64,000 nucleotides of DNA, taken from NCBI GenBank assembly GCA_009746045.1, contig RPFO01000389.1, positions 2,255,638 through 2,319,637 on the forward strand. The letters run 5' to 3'. The translations under genes and the position numbers were made by a program. The notes under the pieces were generated by a model. That model ran no database searches and had not been told where the DNA came from. It saw nothing but the letters and a program-made list of their open reading frames with translations. The stretch comes from Mesostigma viride. Its lineage: Eukaryota; Streptophyta; Mesostigmatophyceae; Mesostigmatales; Mesostigmataceae. Shown here piece by piece: positions 50,230-59,857 of the stretch. How positions within the stretch are numbered: the first letter of the stretch is position 1; each line of letters opens with the position of its first letter.

Positions 50230-52546
50230 ATGTCAGAGCCTACCCCTCCGGCTGAGAGCCCGCTGCCGTCCCGCCCCTACCGGACCCTGAGCTGTACTTC
50301 GAGGCCCTTCCGGGCCGCTGGGTGTCACGGTCCAGTTTTCCGGGTGGCATCGTGCAGCCGGCCCTCCAGGCCCAACATGCGGTTTAGTCAGGGCTGCTCT
50401 CTTCGGGGTCACGTGGTACGGTCCCTCCCCTGATGAACCGCACCAGCTTGTTTTGCACGGGTTCGACGATGCCGGGCACTGTTTGTTAGATGTGGCTCCA
50501 GCTGTCCAGCCTTGGGACAGATAGCTGCGGTTCTCCAGTGCCCCGGGTGTTTTCCTACCTTTCTACCCCTGTGGGCCGCTCCTGCCTACGGGATGTGTTC
50601 CCCTGGCTTCCGGCCGAGGGTGATGCGGAAATAGATGAGAACCCCTGCGACCTTCTACGGGCAGTAGAGTTCATGGAGATAGCAGACCAGACAGCGGGCG
50701 TAGGATTGGGCGACCCTACTCCTACGGACGCGCCGGTAGAGGCACATTCTCCTGAGTATTCGGCCTCCCCTGCGGCGTCCTCCTCTTCAGTGTCGGCGCC
50801 TTCCCCTGTCCCGTCTTCACCGAGGTCGGTCCTGCGCGCATCGGTGGAGCCTACCCCTTTGGGCTCTGGTCGTGAGCCTGATCCTCTTTCGGCGACAGTT
50901 TCTGCGATGCAGGCGCAGATCCAGTCCCTGACGGCGGCCTTCGGGGCCTTCATGGCGGCCCAGGCGCACGCTCCAGCCACGCCAGGTGGGGTGTCTGCTG
51001 CAGCTGTGCCCCCTTCCCCTTCGGTCGCCTCGACGTCTACGGGTCCGTCTGTGCCGCGCGAGCCCTCGGCGGCTGCGGTTCCCTCTGTTGCTGCGGCTCC
51101 TACGCCTTCGGCTACCTCTGCGCCTGCTACTGACGTACCTGCGCCTCGGCGCGAGTCCGCCGTCCCAGCGGCCGCGCCCGTCGCCGCCGCGTCCGAGCCG
51201 CCCACCACGTCAGCGCCGCCCTCGCGGGGTTTCTTCAGCGACCCGGGCGGTCTTCCCAGGCTTTGGGAGGGCGGTCCTCCGCAGAGGATCCCGGTGCCTG
51301 ACTGGAGCTTAGACGGTAACCAGTCGTATGCCGGATTGCCTGTCCCCACGGGCCCTATTTTCAACATGTGGCCTGGTGGTGCTCCGCCCCCAGAGACCGG
51401 CGCGCCAGCTGCGGAGGCGGGTCCGTCGCGACCCCCTGCGGCATCGGGTCCGACGCGGCCCCCTGTTGTACCGGCGCCGTCTGCGTCTGTGCCGGTTCCT
51501 ACCCCTTCGTCGGCCCCTGTCCCTTCGGCCCCGCGGTCTTTGGCTGCGGTTGTTCGGTCCAGTGGCTCTGACCTCGCGCCACCCGCGCTGCGATTCCCTT
51601 CGGGAGTTGTCAGAGGGCGATCGGGATCGGGCCCCTTCTGTGGTGCATGCGACTCCGGAGTCGCGCGACACGCCTGTCTTTGGGTATACGGTATGTCTGC
51701 GCTCGCCTGCCGCCAGTGTGACCTGCCGCGCGCCTCCGCCGAGCTTGCCATTTCGCCCATGTCCTACGGGTTCTCCCAGGTGTGTCGGGCGCCGCGGGAC
51801 CGTGGCCTACCAGTTGAGACTGATCGGCCTCCTTTCGATATGGTTATTTTAGCTGATCCGGTGTTCCAGGGTGAGATCCTGGTTCGGCGCGTCCTGTATC
51901 GCTGGGCTAGGCGCCACAATGACTTGGACACCTACGGCGGGTTCCAGTGGGCTTACCCTCCGCCTCTGGGCATTATGGCCTCAGATGCCCTTACGGTAGA
52001 GTTTCCTGCGGTGCCGGGTGCCACGTACAGCACGGTCCTTCAGCCCATCCTAGAGTGGGATGCCCGTCGTCCAGCGCCCATCCCGGGCCAGGGTTTGGAC
52101 TCTCGGGTCATCCTCCTCCCCGGGCTAGCGACTACCTCGAGACGTTCGGGTCGCGACAGTGTGCCCGTCGGTGGCGCTCCCGTGAGATTCGGCATATCCG
52201 GTTGTGGCCGTCCAACGTGGAGCCCCTGGTAGATCTGTTTTTCCCGACGGGTATGCGCCCTCGGATCCGGTACCATCGCCTGCTCCTGCGGGCTCTCTGC
52301 CTGATCGCGGTAGAGCCTTTCCTACGCCTCTTTGCCTGTGGTTTCCTGGACTGGGCCCGGGGCCAGGTCGTTCTTACGCAGCATAGGTATTACTGGGCCT
52401 TCCTGGGTCTTTTTCCTGACGGCGTGTGGGCCGATGTTTTCCTCACTGTAGATAGGCACGACAATGCTGAGGATGTGTCTCACTACCAGGCGTACCTGGA
52501 TGTCCTGCTGGCCTCCCGTGGTACTTACCAGACGGATGGCCATTAG
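50230..52546 (+). CDS. Chromovirus ORF3, unknown protein after pol
   Basis: A probable reading of about 770 residues from the ATG at 50230 (MSEPTPPAESPLPS) to the stop at 52546, 76 bp after the integrase stop. It is seen as the open frame 50490-52232 plus the shifted C-terminal frame 51947-52546. The middle is a long Ala/Pro/Ser low-complexity region with a short helix (MQAQIQSLTAAFGAFMAAQ). The C-terminal ~250 residues are folded-looking (FDMVILADPVFQGEILVRRVLYRWARRH...RYYWAFLGLFPDGVWADVF). No signal peptide, membrane segment or fusion motif is visible, so I do not call it an envelope. Function unknown. Confidence 0.55.
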
Positions 52547-52917
52547 ATAGAGGGCCTTAGGCCCGACCTGAGGGTGTTGTCCCTCCGGTATATAGAGTCG
52601 CCCTCACGTTCTGGCCAGTTGACTGGTCGTTCTTGGTCCTTGGTACTGATTTGTTTACTCTGTGTGTCCTGCCCAGTGCCGTTTCCCCCCGGCAAGGACT
52701 TTGTTCCAGGCAGTTAGGGGAACCTACCACCAGGCTTGGTGCTGGCTAACCCTACACCTCCCGGCGTGGTGGTGGAGACCGAGTTAATACGTTGGTGCCT
52801 TGTATCTTGGATGGTCTGCCGATTGTGTTGGTGTGTGCTGGGTGCATTAGGTTTCCTACCCCTTGTTTTCCTCCCTGTGCGTAGGGAGAGGGCTCCCTAC
52901 CTTTGTGGGGGGGGAGG
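52547..52917 (+). other. Chromovirus 3' untranslated region and polypurine tract
   Basis: Non-coding. It ends in TTTGTGGGGGGGGAGG directly before the 3' LTR start (TGTT, 52918), the expected polypurine tract. Confidence 0.65.
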
Positions 52918-52921
52918 TGTT
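52918..52921 (+). repeat. Chromovirus 3' LTR, first 4 bp
   Basis: TGTT, followed by Copia-2. The LTR resumes at 61433 (ACGTCGCG) after the duplicated GTGTT (61428-61432). Confidence 0.8.
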
Positions 52922-53379
52922 AGTTAGATGAGATGCTTAGGCTGACACACGGATTTCCGGCCTGCGCGCCGCGTATTGCCTACCGCGGCTGAGCGGGACA
53001 CCTCAGTACAGTACGGCAGGGTGTACGGTACTGAGGTGTCATGTGGACCGATGTGCGGTTAGTGCCAGACTGTGCCTAGACTCTAGCTCGACCCGCCAGA
53101 CCCGGGTTATCCGGTTCTGGACGGGCCGAGTGTAGTTGATGCTAGTGACGTGGTCGCATGGCATTGCAGTGTACAGTTATCCACTGGTGAGGTGCTGCAG
53201 GTAGCACCGCCATAGGCATATAGGCGTAGCACTGGGGAGTGCCGCAGCACCCGAGTTTGCCCAGACGTTCCATTCTGAGCCCTCAGCTTCCATTGCTCTC
53301 TCATTGTATTATTGCTAATACAATCATCATTCGCTTTCAGCTTCAGCAGTTGTTCGTCGTTCCTAGTCTCCATCCAACT
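52922..53379 (+). repeat. Copia-2 5' LTR
   Basis: 458 bp. It contains a strong hairpin at 52997-53040 with arms GACACCTCAGTAC and GTACTGAGGTGTC. It is followed at once by the primer-binding site candidate. Confidence 0.9.
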
Positions 53380-53395
53380 TGGACTGAAAAGTTCG
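53380..53395 (+). promoter_or_regulatory. Copia-2 primer-binding site candidate
   Basis: TGGACTGAAAAGTTCG directly follows the 5' LTR and starts TGG, complementary to a tRNA CCA end. I cannot assign the tRNA. Confidence 0.55.
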
Positions 53396-53429
53396 ATATT
53401 TTTTTTTTTTTACAAGCAAAAAAAAAGAT

Positions 53430-55400
53430 ATGGCTTCCAACAACGGCAACAACGGCAACAACAACAAGGGGAAGGCGCCTGCCAGGCGCACCTCACCACG
53501 ACTTTCGCCGGAGGGCACGCCCTCCACCAACGATGCGAGGGTGACGCCCAACGTCACCTTCCGCACGGTGGTCGCCGACCACCCCAGGCGTCGGACCCCG
53601 CAGGTGGGGCCCGGCGCCCGGGGAATGGCGAGCGGTCGTCCGTTTGCCATAGGCGGTTCGTCCGCCATGGCACCTGGGGGGCAGGTCCCCCGGGCACGCA
53701 ATTCCCCTGTCGCAGGTGACGGGGGTCGTGAGCGGAGTGATTCCTCGGAGGAGGATGGCGAGGTGCAGCCTGCGAGGCCTCGGCCTTCGCTCGAGCTTTC
53801 GTCGCAGACACCTGCGACGTCTGGCAACCTGTCCGTGGGCCGACAGATGGCCGTCATGGACATTGACCGGTATGGGGAACATGTTCCGCCCCCGGTCGCA
53901 TTCGGGCGCCCACCCCATTTTCTCCCCATTGGGGAGGACGACATCCCAGCGTTCATTTCGGTGAACGGCTGGATTTTACATCAACGTTTTCAGATGCTTC
54001 CAGATGAGGAGATGCACGCGATAGAGGTTCATCGTGTGCAAACGCAGATCGAGGGGCGGTTGAGGATGCAGGTCCACCTGATTCAGGTGGCAGTTTGGCT
54101 GTACTGTTTCGCCAATCGGCCGAGGCGCCATCCCGGCACTGTTGATCAGTGGGCGTCCAGGCAGCGCCAGAGAGAGGCGCTGCGCGTGGTCGCCCGACAG
54201 GAGATCTCGCTGACTCCGTTGGGGCCGTGGCCCCAAGTCACGCCAGTTGGCTGGGGCCCGGAGAGGCGTGAGGCGGCTGCGACGCCGCCTGCGACGGAGC
54301 GCGGGGCGGCAGACGCCCCCAACACGCCCATGGGTGGTGAAGCCACCCAGGACCCTCTGGCAGGTCAGAGGGTCCAACCTCAGCCGCGGGCTCCCCCGCC
54401 CAGCGTGGGGGGCCAGGTGGCTGAGGAGGCCACCGGGGTCGCAGGGACCCCGGCGGCGACACAAGCGCCCGGGGTCGCAGGGACCCCGGCAGCGACGCCG
54501 GCGCCTCCGGCGCTGGCGGGGGATGCAGCCCCCATGGAGGGTGTCACGGGCACCTCCAGCGGCTCTGGGGGGCAGGCTCCCTCTAGCCGCAACAAGGACA
54601 AGTCCCTGGCAGGGCCGGAGGGGCCTCAGGGTCCCACCAGGGCTGGGCAGCAGCCAGCCTAGCTGGAAGGCGACCTGGAAGGTCGGGACTTCATCACCTT
54701 GGGTGATGAGGCCGTGTGGCGTGCCATACAGGCAGCCACAGCCTCCTTCCGTGGGCTGGCCGACCGGAGCCAGCAGATGCACGTCGCGGAGGCGGGCAGC
54801 CTGGTGTGTGCGATCATCACGCACATCCTGGGCTTGCCCAACCTCCAAGCAGGCACACGCAGGGTGTGCGACGACCTGCTGCCTGCCCTGCAGGCTCTCC
54901 TCTCGGGGAGGAGGGTGCAGGGCAACAGGGTTCGCCTGGTGCGACTCCTGGAGCTCCTGCACAATGCCATCCTGTCAGGGGCGGGTAGGTGGTTGCCTAC
55001 CTGGCTGCATTATGATTTTACTAACCCTACTGACGATGAAGTGTCCCTCTCTCCCACCTTCCATGATTGGGAGGAGGCCCGCAGCAGGAGGCGGGAAGTG
55101 ACACACACTCACACCCCCACCCAGCCCACCCCTATGTTGTCTAACCCTCCTACACAGCCCATGTTTGCCCATCCTGCTCAGCTCACTCAAGTAGCACTTC
55201 CCTCTCAGCATGTCTCTCCTGTGAATGCTGCAGCAGCAACACCATCTTCTCCCTCTCCCCCTGCATCCCCCTCTAGGTTGCCCACTTACAATGAAAACCG
55301 TCCTGTGGATAGGATTAATGTCAGGGGGCTGCCTGAGGGGTATACTAGGGAGCAGGGGAATCATGCACTTCTCTCTCTCAGCTGGCTAGGGAGGAACTGA
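53430..55400 (+). CDS. Copia-2 ORF1 (Gag N-terminal region) with in-frame TAG
   Basis: The first open frame, 53430-54662 (410 residues), starts MASNNGNNGNNNKGKAPARR and is rich in Pro, Ala and Gly. It contains a helical segment (LHQRFQMLPDEEMHAIEVHR...VAVWLYCFANRP) and ends at TAG (54660-54662). The same frame continues open to 55400, with another helical block (VWRAIQAATASFRGLADRSQ...LVRLLELLHNAIL). One amber codon therefore splits a 656-codon frame; readthrough or a recent mutation are both possible. The 55400 stop follows a pyrimidine-rich CTCTCTCTCAG, a possible splice acceptor. I recognise no named domain. Confidence 0.55.
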
Positions 55401-55410
55401 ATGTCAAGAA

Positions 55411-56100
55411 TTGGTTTGGATCTCTCATGCAGGGGGATTTTACCATCAGTCCTCCTCACAGATTCAGAATCTCATTCTTGTCTTCCAGCGTAGGTATCCC
55501 AAGTGGCAGGACACGCAGGCTAGGGCAGTTTGGGAGGCTTTCATGAAGGAGCTAACTGACCTCCTCTCCACCCCCTCATCTGTGGACATCTATGGGGCAT
55601 TCAGGTGGGTAGAGGAATACAGGGTCACATCAGTGGACTATGTGGCTGAGACAAAGAAATATGAGCTAGCCATCAAAGCACGTCCTGATGTCCAGCAGCT
55701 AGATCACAAGTTCTTGCTGCGTTCCTTCCTTGAGAAACTCAAACTTGACAAAAACACCTACGCTATGCTTGCAACAGGAATGGCAAAGTACTGGGAGGAC
55801 ATGAAGGAGGCATTGGATTATATCAAGCTGGCCTTGGCTCCCCTTAGCCAGGGGGCCATGGGCACCTCTGTAAAGAGGGTCAGGGGGGAAGAGAGGGAGG
55901 AGGAGGATAGGGAGAGGGAAGACAGGAGCAAGAGACCTGTCACTATGGCAGAAGTCAAGTCCCTGCTGGGACAAATGTTTAAGGGCAAGGGCAAGGGCAA
56001 GGGCAAGGGCAAGGGCAGGGGCTGGGGCAAGGGCAAGGGTAAGGGGCAGTCTCCCTCCAAGGGGGGCAGCTCCAGCAACAACAACAACAACAGCAACAGC

Positions 56101-56140
<40 letters not shown>

Positions 56141-56220
56141 CAACAACAACAACAACAACAACAACAAGAAGCAGGACAAGGAGGACAAGTCTTCTCAGCG
56201 GTGCACCCGCTGTGGCATGA
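55411..56220 (+). CDS. Copia-2 Gag capsid and nucleocapsid region
   Basis: 270 residues in a frame one step from ORF1. IYGAFRWVEEYRVTSVDYVAETKKYELAIKARPD and FLLRSFLEKLKLDKNTYAML resemble the helical capsid region of Copia Gag. It then has a Gly-Lys repeat from (GGGCAA)n at about 55983-56050 and a polyasparagine/threonine stretch from a (CAA)n run at about 56073-56166. The repeat tract leads into the zinc knuckle, which is read in the next frame (56190-56220), so slippage in the CAA run probably explains the frame change. Confidence 0.65.
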
Positions 56221-57443
56221 AGTACCACCTGCGGCCCACCTGCCGCAAGAACGTGGACGAGCTGGGGCATTTGGACGTCCTGTGCCACAAGTGCCACGGG
56301 CCGCCCCACGGTGACCCCAAGGACTGCAAGCGGCCTCCTTACGGCAAGAAGTGTGAGTCTCCCTCTCATGCTGGCTTGAGTGTGCCTGCTTCACCTTCTT
56401 CTTCTGCATGCCCCACTGTCAGAGCAGTGAGCAGTTCTGGAAAGGTGCTACAGCTGGTTTCAGAAGATTATGTCTCTAAACCAACCTTCACATCTATGGT
56501 TCCCAAGGTGTGCAGAGTGTCCCCAGCAGAGGATGCTCAGATCAGTTTTCAGGAGCTTGCTTTGCAGTTGCATTTCCTTTATGGGCATGAAGTGAGTGCA
56601 GAGGTGGTGGCAGCAGCAATAGGGGGGGCAGCACTCAGACGTGCATGCCAGGTGGTCAGATCCCACTGCCAGCATTGTCAGTTCAATGCACCCAAACCCC
56701 CTAAGTGGCATGTAGCTACCCCACCTAAGAGCAAGGGCAGGGTGGTAGGAGATGTCTTTCATATCAAAGGACAATCTTACTTGGCACTTAAAGATGCATG
56801 GTCAAGGTACACAACCATTGAACCATTACCTGGAATGGACAAGACACAGTTGCTCAGGGCTCTCTTGATTGCTCAGGCCAGGTACTACCCTGTGGAGGCA
56901 TTGTTACTGGATCAGCAGTTCACGTGTCTTGCCAATGAACCAGGGTGTGAGGCTATTGATCTGGCTGGGCTAGAAGATCATGAGAGGCAAGGCATTATTG
57001 AAAGGGCCATCAGGTCCATTAAAACCCTTGTAGCCAAAGAAGATGGCAATCTGCTGGCTGACAGTGGGTCATATGCTGACAGAGCTCTGTGGTCCACCAG
57101 GTTGTGCCAAGTCCTCAACAGGAGGCCACTCATGAAAACCCCACAAGGGGTGGTCATTACACCAGATGGATTGCATGCAGGCATTTATCCACCTGAGGTA
57201 CTAGCCCTCTACAACGCACAGCGAGCACAGACAGCTAGCAGGTTAGCTGTCAAGGATGCAAAGCATCCACGTCCCACCTTCAGAGAAGGGGATCAGGTCC
57301 TATTCTACAAGGAGTCGGGACTAGGCAAGGTGGGTACCTGGCATGGGCCAGCCACCATCCTAAAGTTTAACACCACTGGCAGGACAGTGTTAGTTAAACA
57401 CAATGACACGGGAAAATTCACAGGTGTTCACCTCACAGGATGA
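56190..57443 (+). CDS. Copia-2 zinc knuckles and integrase
   Basis: The frame includes CTRCGMKYHLRPTC (first CCHC knuckle; the ATG at 56217 lies inside it) and CHKCHGPPHGDPKDC (second, C-x2-C-x4-H-x5-C). Then comes integrase. Counting from 56217, the zinc-binding domain is HFLYGH (H119, H124) with CQHC (C151, C154). The catalytic residues are GDVFHIKG (D179), LLLDQQF (D232) and IIERAIRS (E262). The C-terminal domain includes FREGDQVLFY...GPATILKF. All D, D and E are present, so it looks functional. The stop overlaps the next ATG (ATGA at 57440-57443). Integrase directly after the nucleocapsid, without protease between, is unusual. Confidence 0.8.
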   Translation, partial: SSQRCTRCGMKYHLRPTCRKNVDELGHLDVLCHKCHGPPHGDPKDCKRPPYGKKCESPSHAGLSVPASPSSSACPTVRAVSSSGKVLQLVSEDYVSKPTFTSMVPKVCRVSPAEDAQISFQELALQLHFLYGHEVSAEVVAAAIGGAALRRACQVVRSHCQHCQFNAPKPPKWHVATPPKSKGRVVGDVFHIKGQSYLALKDAWSRYTTIEPLPGMDKTQLLRALLIAQARYYPVEALLLDQQFTCLANEPGCEAIDLAGLEDHERQGIIERAIRSIKTLVAKEDGNLLADSGSYADRALWSTRLCQVLNRRPLMKTPQGVVITPDGLHAGIYPPEVLALYNAQRAQTASRLAVKDAKHPRPTFREGDQVLFYKESGLGKVGTWHGPATILKFNTTGRTVLVKHNDTGKFTGVHLTG

Positions 57444-58138
57444 AATTGTATTTTCCAACTGTGTCAGACGTGGCAGAGGAGGAAGAGCTGTTGGCCGACA
57501 GCCCTGTACAGTTGCCTGGCATCCCAGCGTTGCCCAGTGAGTGGTTGTTTGGAACACCCACTGGTGAGTGTGAGAGCCACACCCACTGTGACACCCAGGT
57601 CACCCTTGATGATTGCAGGCAGTCACTGCAGGCTTGGCCCCCTGCAGCAGAGGGTCACATTGGCAAAACAGGTGATCAGCAACCTATCACCTCTTCAAGT
57701 GTGAACATAGCTCAGCCACTAGCTGCACCTTCCAAACGCAGCCTAGCAGACGCTGTTCGCATTTTACAAGCAGCTCATAGAGCCAAAGCTCAAACTGCTG
57801 CAGGATCAGCTAAGGTGGGGAAGGTTGGGCAGAATGACAATAGCCCATTTATGGTTGCAGTGGACACACAAGCCCAGGTCAGCATTATCAGTGCCCTGGC
57901 TGTGCCCCATTTGCCTTTGGAACCTTCACCCTGGCACCATGTGGCTGATTTCTCAGGGCAGTCATCCCTCAAGGTATTAGGTCAGGTCATGTTGACTATA
58001 CTCGGTATCCCCACTCCTTTTCAGGTATTGGAAGGTTATAAAGGGAATGCTTTGTTGGGGGATCCTTTTCTCTGTTACCCTGGTGTCATATCTCCAGTGA
58101 TAGACTATCCATCCAGGACATGGGTGGTGTTGATCTGA
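57440..58138 (+). CDS. Copia-2 aspartic protease, placed after integrase
   Basis: 232 residues. The C-terminal ~95 form a retropepsin-like domain. VAVDTQAQVSIIS (Asp 142) stands at the active-site position with Gln in place of the usual Gly (DTGA). LKVLGQVMLTIL forms the flap and strand region, and NALLGDPFL (205-211) matches the ILG-x-DFL block. The N-terminal ~130 residues are a linker. It overlaps integrase by 4 bp and RT by 19 bp, each a -1 step. I infer protease from the two conserved blocks; the altered glycine means activity is uncertain. Confidence 0.65.
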   Translation: MKLYFPTVSDVAEEEELLADSPVQLPGIPALPSEWLFGTPTGECESHTHCDTQVTLDDCRQSLQAWPPAAEGHIGKTGDQQPITSSSVNIAQPLAAPSKRSLADAVRILQAAHRAKAQTAAGSAKVGKVGQNDNSPFMVAVDTQAQVSIISALAVPHLPLEPSPWHHVADFSGQSSLKVLGQVMLTILGIPTPFQVLEGYKGNALLGDPFLCYPGVISPVIDYPSRTWVVLI

Positions 58139-59157
58139 ATCATTTCAAAATTTCTCTTGAAAAACTTCTTAACACCAACATTGCTTCTGTAAAATTTGCT
58201 ACACCCAAGTATGCCCCAGGGCAAGAACCCTGTGTGGCAGACTTGGTTCACAACCAAAAACTTCATCCCAACTCATTTGGATTGGGCAAGCATGATGTGG
58301 CTAAAATGTCTCCTCTTTCTTATGAACAGATAGAGCAAGACTGTCGCACACACATAGGATTCCTAAAATGGGTGGAGGCCTTTAACAAGGCCAGGGAAGA
58401 ATGGGTAGTGCCAGATCCTCTTAGTCCTTCTCATACTCCACCTGTCACACCTATTGACAAAAAGCCTGCAGGGTGCAAGCACTTGCGCCTGAAGTTTGTG
58501 TGTAAACATAAGCCAGCAGCAGATGGGTCAGTCATCTTTCATGCTAGACCTTGTGTGACAGAGTTCAAGGGCACCACTGATCTGACAGAGGCAGAGTTGT
58601 ACACGCCAGGCATTCAGCAAACATCCCTAAAAATCTTGCTGTCTGTCTTTGTGGGTCATCTCAATGATGGGGATGACTATATCTGTAAGGCTACAGACAT
58701 TAAAAGGGCTTTCCTGAAAGGCTCACCTGAGATAGCACAACAAGTGTGGCATGGTCAGGTGTACGTAGTCTCCACTCCCAGAGTTTGGGCAAAACACATC
58801 CCTCAGCAGTACCTGAAAGCTAACATAGGTGTTGAAGGGCTGCAATCAGCTCCTCGCATTTTCAGGATGTCAGCTCAGGCTGTGTTTGAAAAGTTAGGGG
58901 CTAGATATGATGACATAGACCCTTGCTTCTTTGTGGTCCCACACCCTCATGGCATTCTCACCTTTGTGTGGCATGGGGATGATCAGCTGATTGCTGGGCC
59001 AAGGCGTGCTGTGGATGATTTTATTCAACAAGTGTCACAGCATTTTGAGATTGGCAAGCAAGTAGAGCTGGGCACCACTGCCATAAAATTTTGTGGCACA
59101 ATGTTACAACTCCAGCAGCATCAAAACCAGTGGGTGTGTGCACTACTCTCCCAATGA
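58120..59157 (+). CDS. Copia-2 reverse transcriptase
   Basis: 345 residues of Copia-type RT. HLRLKFVCKHKPAADGS and HARPCVTEFKG correspond to the entry block. ATDIKRAFLKG (Asp 193) is motif A, GVEGLQSAPRIFRM corresponds to YGLKQAPRxW, and FVWHGDDQLIAG (GDD at 286-288) replaces the usual YVDD. The frame ends at 59157, but RT similarity continues in the next frame (HYSPNDYMHSCLEVLQTKIK), a one-base frameshift at about 59100-59150. It copies the element RNA inside particles. Confidence 0.85.
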   Translation: MGGVDLNHFKISLEKLLNTNIASVKFATPKYAPGQEPCVADLVHNQKLHPNSFGLGKHDVAKMSPLSYEQIEQDCRTHIGFLKWVEAFNKAREEWVVPDPLSPSHTPPVTPIDKKPAGCKHLRLKFVCKHKPAADGSVIFHARPCVTEFKGTTDLTEAELYTPGIQQTSLKILLSVFVGHLNDGDDYICKATDIKRAFLKGSPEIAQQVWHGQVYVVSTPRVWAKHIPQQYLKANIGVEGLQSAPRIFRMSAQAVFEKLGARYDDIDPCFFVVPHPHGILTFVWHGDDQLIAGPRRAVDDFIQQVSQHFEIGKQVELGTTAIKFCGTMLQLQQHQNQWVCALLSQ

Positions 59158-59857
59158 TTACATGCACAGCTGCTTGGAGGTTTTGCAAACAAAAATCAAA
59201 CCTGGAGCCTGTCCTACCATTAGAGGCAAGCTGGGGTGGTTGTGCTCAACGTGTGCACCTCACCTGGCTGTGGTTAGCAGAGTTGATGATGATGTCTTGA
59301 TGCAAGTAGGTCACAAAGCCATCACCAAAACTCTCCAGGAAGGCCCTCCCCTTATCTTGCACTCCTTGGATCTCCACAAAACCATTCACATCCAAGCTAT
59401 GATGGATAGTTCCATGGAGTCCAGGCAGATTACCAAGTTGCAGGCAAGGGAGTCAGGCTTGTATTTTGTGCAGAATGATGATGCACCCTTGTCTCTCATT
59501 TCATGGTACAGCCGGTTGCATAGACGCAAGGCTGTCAGCAGCAATGCTGCTGAGTGCAGGGCAGTGGTGTCAGCAGTGCTTCATGCCAGGTACTTGAATC
59601 ATGTGCTGGTTTGGTTGCAGATGCAAGCAGGCAGCAATGCTGGGGTGGTGGCACACTTGCTCACTGACAGTCAGTCAGTCCTCAGTTTCCTTGCTAACCC
59701 CTATGCTGTGCACACTGATCTTGACTGGGTGGTCCTGAAACAGGAGTCCACCTACTGGGAGTCCACCCGTCACGTGGAGGACAAACACAACGCTGCTGAT
59801 GCACTCACTAAAGTGCCTCAGCAGGCAGCTGACAATACCAGCTGTTGTACCACTTGA
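59093..59857 (+). CDS. Copia-2 RT C-terminus and RNase H
   Basis: Counting from 59093, the first ~60 residues continue the RT thumb (GKLGWLCSTCAPHLAVVSRV). RNase H follows: AMMDSSM (first Asp), SSNAAECRAVVSAV (Glu), HLLTDSQSVLSF (Asp) and HNAADALTKVP, the typical Copia C-terminal block. The stop is at 59857. In Copia elements RNase H is the last domain, as here. Confidence 0.8.
   Translation: MAQCYNSSSIKTSGCVHYSPNDYMHSCLEVLQTKIKPGACPTIRGKLGWLCSTCAPHLAVVSRVDDDVLMQVGHKAITKTLQEGPPLILHSLDLHKTIHIQAMMDSSMESRQITKLQARESGLYFVQNDDAPLSLISWYSRLHRRKAVSSNAAECRAVVSAVLHARYLNHVLVWLQMQAGSNAGVVAHLLTDSQSVLSFLANPYAVHTDLDWVVLKQESTYWESTRHVEDKHNAADALTKVPQQAADNTSCCTT

Larger units (their letters stand above)
32852..52094. 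repeat. Second copy of 13479-32727
   Basis: Base-for-base the same order and content as 13479-32727 (offset about 19,370), with sparse substitutions and many homopolymer-length differences. It starts exactly at the edge of the N gap. Best read as an unmerged contig or haplotig overlap. The elements inside it are annotated below. Confidence 0.9.

Noticed and set aside
50555-51760. 401-residue minus-strand ORF
   Set aside because: Antisense of the Ala/Pro-rich part of chromovirus ORF3; repetitive Gly/Thr/Ala translation.
50230-52546. Envelope-like gene making the chromovirus an errantivirus
   Set aside because: No signal peptide, transmembrane segment or furin-like site is visible; position alone is not enough.
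52922-53379. This repeat as the chromovirus 3' LTR
   Set aside because: It follows the chromovirus polypurine tract, but GTGTT flanks the 52922-61427 pair and the true LTR resumes at 61433, so it belongs to Copia-2.
53976-54962. 328-residue minus-strand ORF
   Set aside because: Antisense of Copia-2 ORF1, with no motif.
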